Below are positions 51,501 to 62,209 of a DNA stretch of 64,000 nucleotides, piece by piece. The notes beneath the pieces were generated by a model. It did not search any database. It saw only the letters and a program-made list of their open reading frames with translations, and was not told the DNA's origin. Each line of letters begins with the position of its first letter. Positions within the stretch are counted from its first letter, which is position 1. The stretch is from the NCBI RefSeq assembly GCF_002078875.1, contig NC_034422.1:1422923-1486922 (forward strand), read 5' to 3'. This DNA is from Numida meleagris (lineage: Eukaryota > Chordata > Aves > Galliformes > Numididae). A program made the translations under genes and the position numbers.

Positions 51501-54500
51501 GTTACCTTGACCACCGTTGTTAGGTCTGTGGCTTTGAGGATTGTAAGTGTTGCCAAAATAGACTGACTCACTGATGACTCTCCTCTGATGTCCTGCATGG
51601 AGAGGTGGCTGGTACCAGCTGCTGGCTTGGGAAGGGGTAAAACACCCAAAGCAGGTAGCCACGGGGAGCTTCCTTCCCCAGAACAGTTTCTTTCCTAGGC
51701 TAAAACACGGAGGTTGTCTGTCATTTTTATTTTCTTACATCGAGTAATTTTTTTCTTAAATTCTTCATATCTTAAGGCCACTTTATACCAACCATGTAAA
51801 TATTCTTTTTCAGTGTAGTGAGAATAAAGTATATAAATGTCGTGCTCCCAGTTCAGGTTTCCATAGAACTGCTTTGGGAGGGTATTCCAGAGAGAAGTTA
51901 CAGATGAGATTCTGAGAGAGGCTTTTGTTTTATTATTACACGTCTGTTCCTGTATTTGATATATGAGAATGTTTACACTCTTTACCCTATCTTCTTTATC
52001 TCTTTGCAGTGGAGATACCTCTGTGTCTTTGTTTTGTTCATCTCTTCTGTGGAATATGAGGTCTCTAATCTTTCTAGTTCATACAGGGAAACCTTTCAAT
52101 ACCTGCTGTAATTCTGTCGTGCATGTCTAGAAATTTTCAGATGAGATCTAGGCTTCTTTCCCTGCACAAGCAAGCTGTTGTACAGATAAAAGAACTTGCA
52201 CCACAGCTCTGAAACATGTTATTCAGGCCATGGACAGGTATTGTTTCCAGATTTCAAAGGCAATACATGATCCAGACAAGTCTGCAAGAACCCCTGGTCT
52301 TAATTAGCTGTAGATTTCCTGAACAGCTCTCTCAAGTCATGGAAGAAATGTAACTGCCTTGCAGGATTTTCCTTCCCCTCCTTCGTACAAGGCTCTGTAA
52401 TGGCCCCAGCATTGCAAAGAGCAGCTTTGTGCTGTAAAGTCACTTTGGATCTGTACCTTGTAAGAACATGTCCAGCCTGCTGGCTGCTGGGTCCTTCTGC
52501 CTCCACTGCAGGCCTGGGATGACTGCATGGCTTCCAGACTTAAGATGGTGGTGGTATGGTTGTCCCTATGGTCATGTCACTTAGTGTTGGTTATTGGTAT
52601 TGTTCCTATTCCATATTTCTCCCTCATCAGTTCGCATGACAGTAGTGTCTTTTCTTAGATATTAGAGAACATTTAAAAAGAGAGGAAGGGAACATGCTGC
52701 AGAGCTTTCAAGCAGCTTTGTGGAAAAGGTAGAGTATATTTTATTTTGGGAGTGATGTATGGCCCAGATAAGACTTTTCACCAAGAACCGTTGTATCTCA
52801 AGTTGAATTCTTAATTGATTTAGCTCCTCTGATCTGTACTTTGCCAGACATGAACCACTCGCCTTTGGACTGGTTCCAGGGTGTAATGGAAAGTTCGCTG
52901 AAACCTCATCAGCTTTTGTTAAACCTGAGTGAATTTCAGCCCAGCACTTTTCTTGTGAATAATTAAACACAGTTAAGCAGGTGATGGATTTGAACCTCTG
53001 GCTCCAATGTTCAGCTATATTTCACGAGGAATGGGCTCATGAAATTCATGGGGTTTTTTATGGGTCTTCTTTGGGCCTCCTGTGATGGATAACTGCATCT
53101 GACAACCCAGGGTGGATGTTTTTCCATCTCCCACTCATTACCAGCATGAGCTGCTCCATGTGGCACTCCTCTCTCATCAGTTTCTGTTTCTCAGTGGTAA
53201 ATGCTCCAGTATTTATTTCTCCTCTTTCCCTTTTTATGTAACATTCGGAGTTGTTATCCTTTAATATCATTTTCTATCAGTACAACTGCTGTAGTCACAG
53301 TGAGGGTGTAGTGCTATGGCAACAGTATATTAGCTGCAATCTTGCCAATGAGTAAGACACAGCGCAGAAATCAGATGATTTATCAAAATCTGCTGTGGCA
53401 GAAGTGAGCAAATGACCTGGTGGCCTGAGCCTTCCGCAGCTTTCCCAGGACCTGCCCATATCTTTCGTATCGGTTATAGCACTCGGATACGTTCTCTCCT
53501 GACAGTCTCTAGTGATGCCATTTTAAACCTGACTTAGCACCTTGGAAATATTTTTAGATGTACAATAATCTCCCAGCTATCTTTGGTAGCGAGCAAAAAT
53601 GGAAAGCGAGCATTTTTTTTCTGTTACTTTTCCACAAAGGTACTTTCTGTGATTTCAGGGAAGGAGAGAACATATAAATGGAAAGGAAAAAAAGAATCTC
53701 CTAGAGTGGAGTACATGAGGAATGTGTTAGATTTTCACTGCTAAAGGCTGAGAGCTCAGGGTACCCTGGGCTCCAGCAGTGTCCCCTCAGTGTGTGGCCG
53801 TGCACCTCCTCTGTCCCACGTACACAGCTGCGATGGGCTCTGCAGCGCCGTACGTTTGTTAAATCTTTGCCCAGATGTGGCAATGATAAGAAATCCCTTA
53901 CACAGATTTTACATGTGCAAATATGTAGGTGCTCCTCGCCATCAGGGTTTGGCTAGAAGCTCCTGGAGAGGTACCAAACAAGGACAGGCTGCTACAGACG
54001 CAAGGACACAGTTTGAAAGTTTTCAGTGAAATTGGTACCAGTGCGTAGACAAATTATGTTTGCTTGTTGGCCTCTTGTACCTAATTAGTCTCCACTTCTA
54101 CTTGCATGCACTGAATCAGTGAGTTTGTGTTACTGTTGTAACTACCCTTATAGTACAAGAATGTGATTTGAATTAAAAGATGCTTTATTTTTCATAACCG
54201 TGGACTCACAGGATGCCAGTGCAGGGCCAGCAGCTTTGCTCTAGAAGAAGCACTGTGAGGTTTGCAAAATCAGATGTGATCCCTGCTCTCTCACACAGTG
54301 GGGAAGATGAGCTGTCAGTAGTTTGTGTCTCATTTGCAAAAGGCTGAACCAGGTTGGAGAGGAGAAGCAGATGGATTTCAGTCCCTCTGCAAGCCGGTGT
54401 CAGCGTCAAGGCTAAAACCCGGTTCTTGAAATCCCAAGCTCCATCCTCTGTGTCCTAACGCTTCTCTGAGCAGATGTAAGGTTTTAATGAAAAAAAGTCC

Positions 54501-57500
54501 CAAACCTTAATTTGCAGCAGGATTCAAGAAAAATGTCCCGTTCAATTACTTAATTGTAGGCGAACTGTAATTGTAAGACACAAATGTGTCCTGCTCTGAA
54601 GCACCAAGCAAAAAAGGAAAGGATTATTTGTTGTTTAATTTAGCAGAGGAAGGCGGTTGATGATGCATGAGTTGGTCTGACACCTAGCAAGTTCTGTGAT
54701 CTTATTTGTTAATCCTTTTAACTTTCTGTTTTATTAGGATAGAGCTTCAAGAGCAAATAAAATAAATGAGATTAAGTCTGCCACCCTGAATTACTCTCCT
54801 CTGAGTTATGAGCAAATTCACTCTGTCGAAGAAGTATAATTATGAGGAAAATGCTGCCTGTGTAATTGTGTGCTTCGTTCAGAAGAATTCGAGATCCGTA
54901 ATTATCCGCGACGTGCCAGGGCGGCACATGCTGGCTCTTCATTTCTACAGTAAACAAAACCGTGGAAGGTTTCTGTCCTGTGTGCCTGTGGAAGTAGTGT
55001 GAAGCAGCATGGCTGGTGCCCCCAAGAATCATAATATTATCCACTGGGGCTCCTGGTTCCAGTGAGGAATATAAATTAAGTTAGAACCGAGCACCAACAA
55101 TGCAGTTCCTTTGAGAATAGAAATGCTAGTGTGGTTGCCTGCAAGGTCATTGTTGAGTGGGGTGAGGAGTAACGCCTGTGGGGAGCAGTGTGTCTGTGGA
55201 GCTGTAGATGTGCCGGGTGAGGCACGCGGGGCTGCTCGGGCACAAGGCAAGTCCCCACACTTCTGGTGCTGGTCCTGTCACTTGACTTTTCCATGGGCAT
55301 TGCCTTTGACTTCTGCAATGATGATGGTTCTGTGGCTGCTGCAGCAGGTGCAAAGGGTGCAGCTTCCTTTGGCAACGATTAAGCTGTAATAGAAAGTGTC
55401 CTGGGTTATGACTTGTTTTTTTCTCCTGGTTGTCAGCACACACCAGAAGTTTTGGAGTTGTTTTTCTCTCAGAAAAATTGGGTTCATACAGTCCATGAGG
55501 GGACTACGCACTGCTCTTGGCTCTGTAGTTGGCTCTGTAAAGTTTATGGCACCCTCTGTGCTGTGTGATTCCACAGTGAGACGAGTTGATGACACAAAGG
55601 CCATAGCCTCTTGAAACCTTGGATTTGCCAGCCAACCAAAGAAAGCTTTGAATCCGTGTGGTGTTTATCTGAATTCGTAACAGCTTCTGTTAAGAAAAGC
55701 CTATAAAAAGTTCATCTAGATTTGTCCCAGAGACGAGCGTTACTGCTGCTGGAAGCAGCTCTCCCAGAGGGGGGAAATATCCGATGTAAGCTCTCTGCAG
55801 GGCCTGTCCCGATGTTTCTGCTGCTTCCTTCTCAGGGCAGAGTACAGAAGGTTGGAAACCAGAGTTTTGCCTGATGGGATAGTGATGAAACCAGCCTGCC
55901 AGACTTGGATTACAATTTCTGTTACTTTGGCTGAAACTGTGTATGCATTGGAGGAGAGGGACAGGGAGGATGCATCATGTTTTGTCAGTCCTATCAGCAG
56001 TTTGATTTTCTCTTTCAGACCATTTGGCAGTTATGAATCAGGGCTTGATCTCACATCTGTTTTTATTGATCAGCCCAGTTAACAAATGAGGCCTCTTCTG
56101 ACCCATCTAAAATGTTATGTAATATCTAATACTACATAAACATTCTGGGAAGAAAACATGGAAGGATGGTGCACAGACCTTCTGGCTAGTACGTACAGTG
56201 ACTCACTCTATCCTCTATTTCAGCTTCCATGAAGTATTTTCAGACATGGTATTTACCCATTAAATGAGCTGTTTAGTTTAGCTTATGGCTCAAGTTTTTT
56301 GTAGTATTTTGGTGTATTTGTTGAGTACATGACAAAGGAAATGACAAATGAGAACATTAACTCCTCCTTACATAAATCATCTGAGGGAGTCTGCATATAA
56401 TCTTTCTGTGAATTAGCAGCTATCTGTAAGAAAAAATCTCTTCCTGCCTGCTTACAAAGAAATGGGAGAAAACGTGGTGTCCTTCTAATACTGGCCACAA
56501 GAGCACAGGTGTTTAACAGTGTCTCTTCAAGGTCAGTAACACCATTCTCAGCTGTCGGTAGCACAAGCAGTGCGAATTAGATTTGGAAGAAGGTTGGGTG
56601 TGCATTTTTTTTTTTTTCCTCTCTGCAGGCTTCCGCCTGGCAGACAGCCTGATCCAGCTGTAGATGTAACTGAGGCAAAATGTGATCTGGAATGTGTGGG
56701 TTAATGCTTGGTTTATGTGTACGGTGGCTGCTGACGGGCTGAGCAGCTTGCTGGGGTGCCTGCTGGCAGGGCAGGTGGGAACCGAAAGAGGAGTAAGTTT
56801 GGTGTAGTGCTTAGAGGTAAGCTTTAGAGAGGCTGTAAAGGGCTGAGTGAGTAAATGCTGCATTTTATTGGATCAAGTTACCTGTCTTGGTCCTGCCCTC
56901 CTCTGCAATGGGAAGTGATCTCTGCAGCTGGAGCAACTGTCCTGTTACTAACAGGCGTTTCTCTGTGCTCTTTCCAAAGTCCCCTTCTTTATCTCCTTGT
57001 CCTTTTGTCCCCCTCTGTTACATGTGCTGGCTGTGCTGTGTCTTTTAGCATTTTGGAGCGGTATCCTCATGGCAGTTGCCATTCACTTTCTTTTTGGCAT
57101 TCCCAGGTGCTGCAGCCACCTGCAGAGCTCATGCTCCCATCAGATTTCCACTGGGGAGAGGTTTCACAGTGTTGGTTTTGGCTGTTATTTAGAGTTGAAA
57201 ACCACTCAGGAAGGTGCTGTGGGAAGTGAACGTCCTTCGCATTGTACCTGCTGTGGTGATCAAGGGTGTAAGAATCCTGTTCTGCTTTCTGCCAGTGGGA
57301 ACTGAGCACCGACTGTAACAAGGCAGTATACGCGATAAACAGAAATGCAACAATAGGATGCAGCTTTTACATGGAGAAGCAAAGTGCCAGGTTGCAAATA
57401 AAGGAATAGAGTTGCAAAGCCCCACAAGCCACGTGAGCAGCTGGTGCTTTCTGTGCTGTGGAACAAAGCGTCTTTACAAAAGGTGGCTGCAGCGCTGAAA

Positions 57501-57655
57501 CAGGCAATTGAAATTTCTGATGTTAAATTGCGAATTTGGCCTTGCTCAATGGCTGATGGAGAGCGGATGAGACTACTTTTGTGATGCTGGTGAATGGGAA
57601 GAAACTGCTCGATACAGCCAAAAGAGCCCTCACCTATAACTTTTCTCCTCCACAG

Positions 57656-57777
57656 GTGCCCCTGGCTGACAAAAGCCATCTCCCCAGCCATCCCGGTGTA
57701 CAATGGGCTCGTGTTCTTGTTTGTGCTGGCAAACTTCAGCATGGCAACTTTCATGGACCCTGGAGTTTTTCCACGAG
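57656..57777 (+). CDS. ZDHHC8: ZDHHC8 coding exon 2 (partial gene): palmitoyltransferase TM2/DPG segment
   Basis: The gene encodes a membrane protein S-acyltransferase that attaches palmitate to cysteines of target proteins. This 122-nt exon follows a pyrimidine-rich acceptor ending in CACAG and stops at a CGAG|GTAACA donor. It starts with one base that completes a codon, reads 40 full codons, and leaves one base over. The product begins [17 protein letters not shown], has a hydrophobic run [15 protein letters not shown] (second transmembrane helix), and ends in the family DPG motif followed by VFPR. By comparison with the human protein as I know it, this is about residues 36-75. The CPWLT start with PVYNG favours ZDHHC8 over its close paralogue ZDHHC5, which has CPGLS and PIYNA. 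The phase matches the exon at 62052. Sequence and phase are seen directly; function is family knowledge. Very confident. Confidence 0.97.
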
Positions 57778-59170
57778 GTAACAGAAAATGGGACTGGTGG
57801 GTGCCCCCCTCCCCTTTTTTTTTCTGATAATCTTTCTTGTAGGCTTTTTATTTGTTTACGTATTATCTTTTACCCTCAGCTGGCAGTAGAGGTTACAGTA
57901 GTGAAGTGCTTCTGAGACCTCCCAGCTTCTGAGCGGGGCGGTGTCAGTTGTCCTTGCACTTGCTGGGGCTGGCAGTTGAGGGTACAGTGCTGCACAGAAT
58001 CGTTCTCCTTTGAGCAGCTCTCCTGACTGATGTGATTGCAGTTGCCATCCCCTGTGTCATGCTGGCACACTGGATTTAAGTTGCTGTCTTCACAGTAGGA
58101 AGTTGAATGTGGCTGAGGGGAGAGGCTGAACTTTCTGAAACATCTTCATCAAAGCAGTCTTTCCTTCCAAAAAGCCTCAAAACAAATGCGTAACCATTGA
58201 ATGCTAGAAAAGGTAATGATTAAGGCTTGCTTCAGAGCGTCTAAAAATGTGTACATTTCAAAGATATCCCTGCTTAAATTAGTATGGATGCATAGCTGAT
58301 TAAATAAGATAAAGATCGCTCGCTCATGTAATGGGAACCACAGTGGAGCTCTCTCTCTTAACACAACCTAATGAGAGAATTATCACCTCATTTTATCTGT
58401 CTGCCAGTAATTATTCACATGCAGTTTGCATCAGAGACTGCTGTAGGCAGTCATGCTAAACCAGTGGATCTGTGCTCTTTTCAAGGTATTCTTGCTCACC
58501 TCTATTCTGTGACTATAAAAGCTATTCCGAATTGCCGTTGCACCTGACAAGAACAAGGTGCCTGTCCTGCCAGCTCCCCTGAATAGCGAGTGCCAGGTTT
58601 CTCCAGGTAGCGGGGCATAATGATGAACTTCTGTCTGCCCTTCCCTCCAGCTGAGCCTTTTGAACCCCTGAGCAAGTACTGCAGCGCTCCAGTTAAGGAA
58701 ATAATTGTGTGTAGAGGCAGTATTCAGTCATTTGTGCAGGATGATGTGCATAAAGGTACAACTGCGTGCTAGTGAGATTTTCAAAAGAGCATAAGCACAT
58801 AGCGCTTTTATCTAGTTTCCTGCATTTTTCAATTCCTCCCTCTCATTAGAGATAACTATGCTTGAATATGCTGTGAGGATATTGATGGCATCCATGCTCT
58901 TTCTCTTCAGAAGGAGGAGAGTTGAAACAATGTTATTCAGGTTTGAACATCTGGGTTTGCGAATCTAATATCTTTTTTACAGCGTGGTTTCCTCAAAGAG
59001 GAGCTTGCTGCTGGACACTTACTGTGCCCTGAGTGTGATCAGGACTGAGCAAATTGTAAATTCATGCCTTTCTTTAAACTTCTCTAGCTTCCTCCTGCCA
59101 ACAAGCTCTTTAGTTTGGTCTTTGCCTTTAAAGGAGAAAAGGATACAGAGATCAAATGGAAACTTTGAAA

Positions 59171-59262
59171 CATTCATAGCATCAATAAGGTTTGGAAAGA
59201 CCACTAAGATCACCTAGTCCAACCATTAATTAATTCTCACCAACTTCTTTCCATTCCCAGTT
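59171..59262 (-). repeat. CR1 LINE 3' end fragment
   Basis: Read on the + strand, the segment has a decayed TCATAG-type tail unit, then AAGGTTTGGAAAGACCAC, then TAAGATCACCTAGTCCAACC. This is the reverse complement of the conserved 3' end of avian CR1 elements. The element therefore lies on the minus strand, with its 3' end at the left. Only the tail is recognisable, as is usual for 5'-truncated CR1 copies. This is a main reason for calling the organism a bird. Confidence 0.85.
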
Positions 59263-59569
59263 CCCTTAATTGAAGGGAGTCAGGAGCAAAGCAAAGAGGA
59301 GGAGTGTCCTAAAGCTCGCCTTTCTTCTATCCCTTTCTGTTTGCTTGTGGCTGTAGGCTTATCTCTCTGTGCCTTGCATGTACTTATCTGGAAGAGGTTG
59401 GGAGTGGGGAAAATGCAGGAAGAGATGGGAGTCATACTTGAAGAAAATGAGGGGGTAAAAGTGTAGATGTGTGAAGGAAGCAATCTGATAAGGGAAAGAT
59501 GGAGGACTATAAATACCAGTGCTGGGAGGAAAGGGGAGCAGATGTTATTTCAGATCACAAGTGTGCATG

Positions 59570-59885
59570 CTAAAAAAGCTATCACCACCCCACGCCACCC
59601 ACAGAGCTGCAACCCAAGGAGTTCAAAAACTGTAGGAGTGATTTAAAATGATATGCAATGGATCTATTTGCTTTCTGCTGTTGAAATTACAGATTTAATC
59701 TTCCTGGTTTTCAAGCTTTTTAGCACATTTCTGATAGTTACAAATTTACTTTAAAAACAACAGAAAAGCAATACAAAAACAGTCTTAAGAAATCTCAGGA
59801 TTCCTTTAAGGAAGCTGCCAAAAATCATGAGACATGTTATAAAACCAGGAGATTTGGTTGCCTAGTGTCAGCAAGTAATAGTGAG
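59570..59885. repeat. Decayed old interspersed repeat
   Basis: It contains repeated variants of AAAATCATGAGA and CCAGGAGATTTGG, as well as a GGAGTTCAAAAACTG motif. These resemble an ATCATGAGATTT-rich amniote repeat that I remember from reptile and bird genomes. I cannot name the family with certainty. Confidence 0.4.
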
Positions 59886-60319
59886 AGAATCTGAGTGGTA
59901 AGGTACCACCCTCTGCTAATGTCTTCTGCTCACCTAAAACTGGTAAGAAGGGCATCTCTAGCTGTATCGTATGAGCTTACAGGTTCTCTGGCATGGGGGA
60001 AGTAAACCCACCTTTTTCTTGTATTATTGAACAGGGCCTGAATGAACCTCCCAGATCCATTACTCATTTATTGATTCTTTTTTTTAATTTGCTGGCTCTC
60101 TGAATGATCCTGGTATGAACCAGGACTTGCTCTGTGCAGGTGAGCTGCCAGTAATACACTACAGTGAATGGGAAGAAAGGGAACTCACTGAAACCGAGGC
60201 TACCCTGACCAATCTAATTTACAGTCTGAATTGAGTTTGGCCATGTTTGTTGCTGGGTAATTATAAATAACAACTACAAACTGACTTCCAGTATTTTTTA
60301 TGTGAATATTCTATAAATA

Positions 60320-60371
60320 CTCTTCAGTTCTGTGTCAATTCTGTGCTCTTCAGTTGTGCGTCAATTCTGCA
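60320..60371. repeat. 26-bp tandem duplication
   Basis: Two adjacent 26-nt units, each starting CTCTTCAGTT and containing GTCAATTCTG, differ at about four positions. It lies inside ZDHHC8 intron 2. Confidence 0.85.
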
Positions 60372-60719
60372 AGACTAATGTGTTTATACAAGCATATACC
60401 GCTGTATGTAAGTATGTACAACTTACTGACTTTTTGACTGTGTAGTTGGTATTTTTACAAGAACTTAAATGGTTTGACCACTCTCATGTCTTGTTCTCAT
60501 ATGCCCACACATGTATTGTACAGTGTGGACTAATTTGAAGTGTTGAAGAACCCAAAGATTGTATTAACAGAAGTGCCCTAAGGGATTTAGAGTCTGGCTC
60601 CCACTGACTGTCACTGATCGTTTATGAAGGAAAATTGTGGGGAGCGGTGCCAGTGCAGCAGTCTGCTTCCATGCACAAACATTAATCCAGAGAATATTCT
60701 TGCAAGGTAAATATTGTAG

Positions 60720-60800
60720 CTGAGCCAGATCCCAGACTCATCTAAGTGAAGGGAAAAGCTCCTCCTGAAGTCAGTGGAAATTTGATCATTTTAGTAGGGC
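60720..60800. repeat. Decayed old amniote repeat
   Basis: The segment starts GAGCCAGATCCCAGACTCAT and contains CTCCTGAAGTCAGTGGAAAT. It resembles the common amniote repeat built around GGGCCAGATTCTCAG and CCATTGAAGTCAATGG. Family name uncertain. Confidence 0.42.
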
Positions 60801-61184
60801 TAACACATTTAGAGAAGATTTAATATAGAACAACATGACAGTTATTGATGGCCCACTGGGATAATATTATCAATTTCCACCTAATTTGGAGTCTGTCAAT
60901 GCCAGCTGCACTGCATTGTTTAACCAGGTGTTAAGTAGATGTTAACTACTTACATATTCTCTGTCAGAAGGAAACAAATAAAGATCAAGGAATCTAGAAT
61001 AAAAGATGAGCTTTTGTGAACATCATTCTCATTCTTTCCTTTTCTTCCCAAGCTACATTTGTCCATTCTAGACTGGCTTTTATATTTTGCATTTATTTTT
61101 AAATGGCCTCTTTCTTTAAACAGGGCAGCACTTGGTTGAGACTATAAGCCATCCACACGCTGGGTTCTCGTTAATAAGATGACT

Positions 61185-61320
61185 GCCATATTGTCCTCCC
61201 CATCTTACTTATGGCAAAGAGAGGCTAAATGGCTTATGCCAAGGTCACAGAGTGAGAAAATTAAAATATAGGACTTGCTGACTTCCAGTCCTGTGCTCAG
61301 ATTGCTAGATTATACTGCCT
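61185..61320 (+). repeat. MIR-type SINE (old)
   Basis: The segment follows the MIR order: a CCCCATCTTAC-like start, GCAAAGAGAGGCTAAATGGC, then CCAAGGTCACAGAGTGAG, and a tail resembling GACTTCCAGTCCTGTGCTC and ending in CTGCCT. It is in sense orientation and well decayed, with small deletions. MIR-related elements are shared across amniotes. Confidence 0.8.
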
Positions 61321-62051
61321 TTGAGAGAAGTGAGATCAAACCAGTTACATACTGCTACTAAAGTAAGAATATTCAGGGTACGCTATGAAGAAGTGAGCAG
61401 GAGATATGCTATAAGGAAGCAGACACTGGTGCCAGGACTCATTGCAGGCACACAAATTGCTTCTCACTGTGGCATCATGCTCCCAGGAGCAAAAGGACTT
61501 TGGGATGGTGGTGGACTGGCACTGGAGTGCTTGATAAATTATCACCTGGGGTCATCTGGGTTGATTTGGGGGTTTGAGCTAACAAAACCCTATTTTAATA
61601 TTTCTTAATGTAATTTCTTGTGGTTTATGCGCTGGTAGACTAGCATTGAATTCATCTTAAATGCATGCAGCAGAATGTCTCGCAAGAGGGGCTTGAATGA
61701 TTTCTTGATTTCCATTTCCTCTTTGACTCTAGTCTGCATCTCATCCCATCCGTTCTGCCTGTAACTGCTGGCTAAGATAAGACTCAAACACTTCTCTTCA
61801 TCCAGGCTCTGGACTGGCTGCCTGGTGCTCCCATGGGAGTGTTGCCTCGGGTGCAGAAACAAGCCCAGATCACTGATGTGTTCTGCAGCCAGGACAACCT
61901 GTTCTGACAGTCCATCACTTCCACCACTCTCTGTTTCTTTGACAAGCCCAAGAGCACATGCAGTGCCCCTGCATCCAAGGCACTGACTGGATTGGATATT
62001 TTATCGTTACTCTCTGTTATTTCCAGTAACTTTTAGTTTTGCATTGAGCAG

Positions 62052-62209
62052 CAGATGAAGATGAAGATAAAGATGATGACTTCCGAGCTCCACTCTACAA
62101 GAATGTGGAGATTAAAGGAATCCAAGTACGGATGAAATGGTGTGCCACCTGCCACTTCTACCGTCCTCCACGCTGCTCTCACTGCAGCGTCTGTGACAAC
62201 TGTGTTGAG
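62052..62209 (+). CDS. ZDHHC8: ZDHHC8 coding exon 3 (partial gene): acidic linker and Cys-rich zinc domain
   Basis: The exon is 158 nt: two bases complete an Ala codon with the last base of the previous exon, then 52 codons follow, ending at GAG|GTAACA in phase 0. The product opens with an acidic stretch [10 protein letters not shown], continues [19 protein letters not shown], and then carries the Cys-rich domain with [15 protein letters not shown] and SVCDNCVE. These Cys/His residues are the zinc ligands that support the active site. The catalytic DHHC, at Cys134 in human numbering, would begin the next exon and is not in the window. CHFYRPP rather than the CRFYRPP of ZDHHC5 supports ZDHHC8. 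The acceptor is unusual: three AG dinucleotides in tandem (GAGCAGCAG) at 62046-62054. The middle one was chosen because it restores the family sequence PR-A-DEDED. Confidence 0.97.

Larger units (their letters stand above)
45150..57655. other. Non-coding stretch immediately upstream of ZDHHC8 exon 2
   Basis: This is presumably the 3' part of ZDHHC8 intron 1, ending in the exon 2 acceptor with a run of pyrimidines before CACAG at 57651-57655. It contains an 18-bp tandem duplication at 46240-46282, a purine tract at 47078-47102, a long T-rich tract at 49628-49666 and a possible CR1 scrap at 51455-51500. The segment at 48140-48300 is G+C-rich but has no open, recognisable exon. ZDHHC8 exon 1, which should end in Phe-Thr just before Cys-Pro-Trp, was sought here and not found. 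Confidence 0.6.
57778..62051 (+). other. ZDHHC8: ZDHHC8 intron 2
   Basis: This 4274-nt intron lies between the two recognised exons, with a GTAACA donor and a CAG acceptor. The first 1.3 kb shows nothing recognisable. From about 59.1 to 61.3 kb it is dense in decayed interspersed repeats, which are listed separately. From 61321 to 61985 it holds frames with protein-like composition on both strands, with no family recognised. The acceptor has a weak pyrimidine tract, and two other AGs lie close upstream (TTTCCAG ending 62026, TTTTAG ending 62036). Confidence 0.93.

Noticed and set aside
52981..53010. TGGATTTGAACCTCTGGC, resembling a tRNA B box or the MIR core
   Set aside because: No cloverleaf pairing can be built on either strand, and no other MIR motif lies in order nearby.
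55076..55604. Overlapping minus-strand frames with an acceptor-like CTTTCTATTACAG
   Set aside because: Three frames overlap with similar apparent quality, and no donor or homology distinguishes one as real.
56855..57229. 124-codon hydrophobic + strand frame just upstream of ZDHHC8 exon 2, considered as exon 1
   Set aside because: It does not contain the expected Lys-Tyr-Ile-Pro-Val and Leu-Phe-Phe-Val-Phe-Thr segments and has no donor in the phase required by exon 2.
57260..57754. 164-codon minus-strand frame
   Set aside because: It runs antisense across ZDHHC8 exon 2 and is a shadow of the coding strand plus flanking intron; no domain seen.
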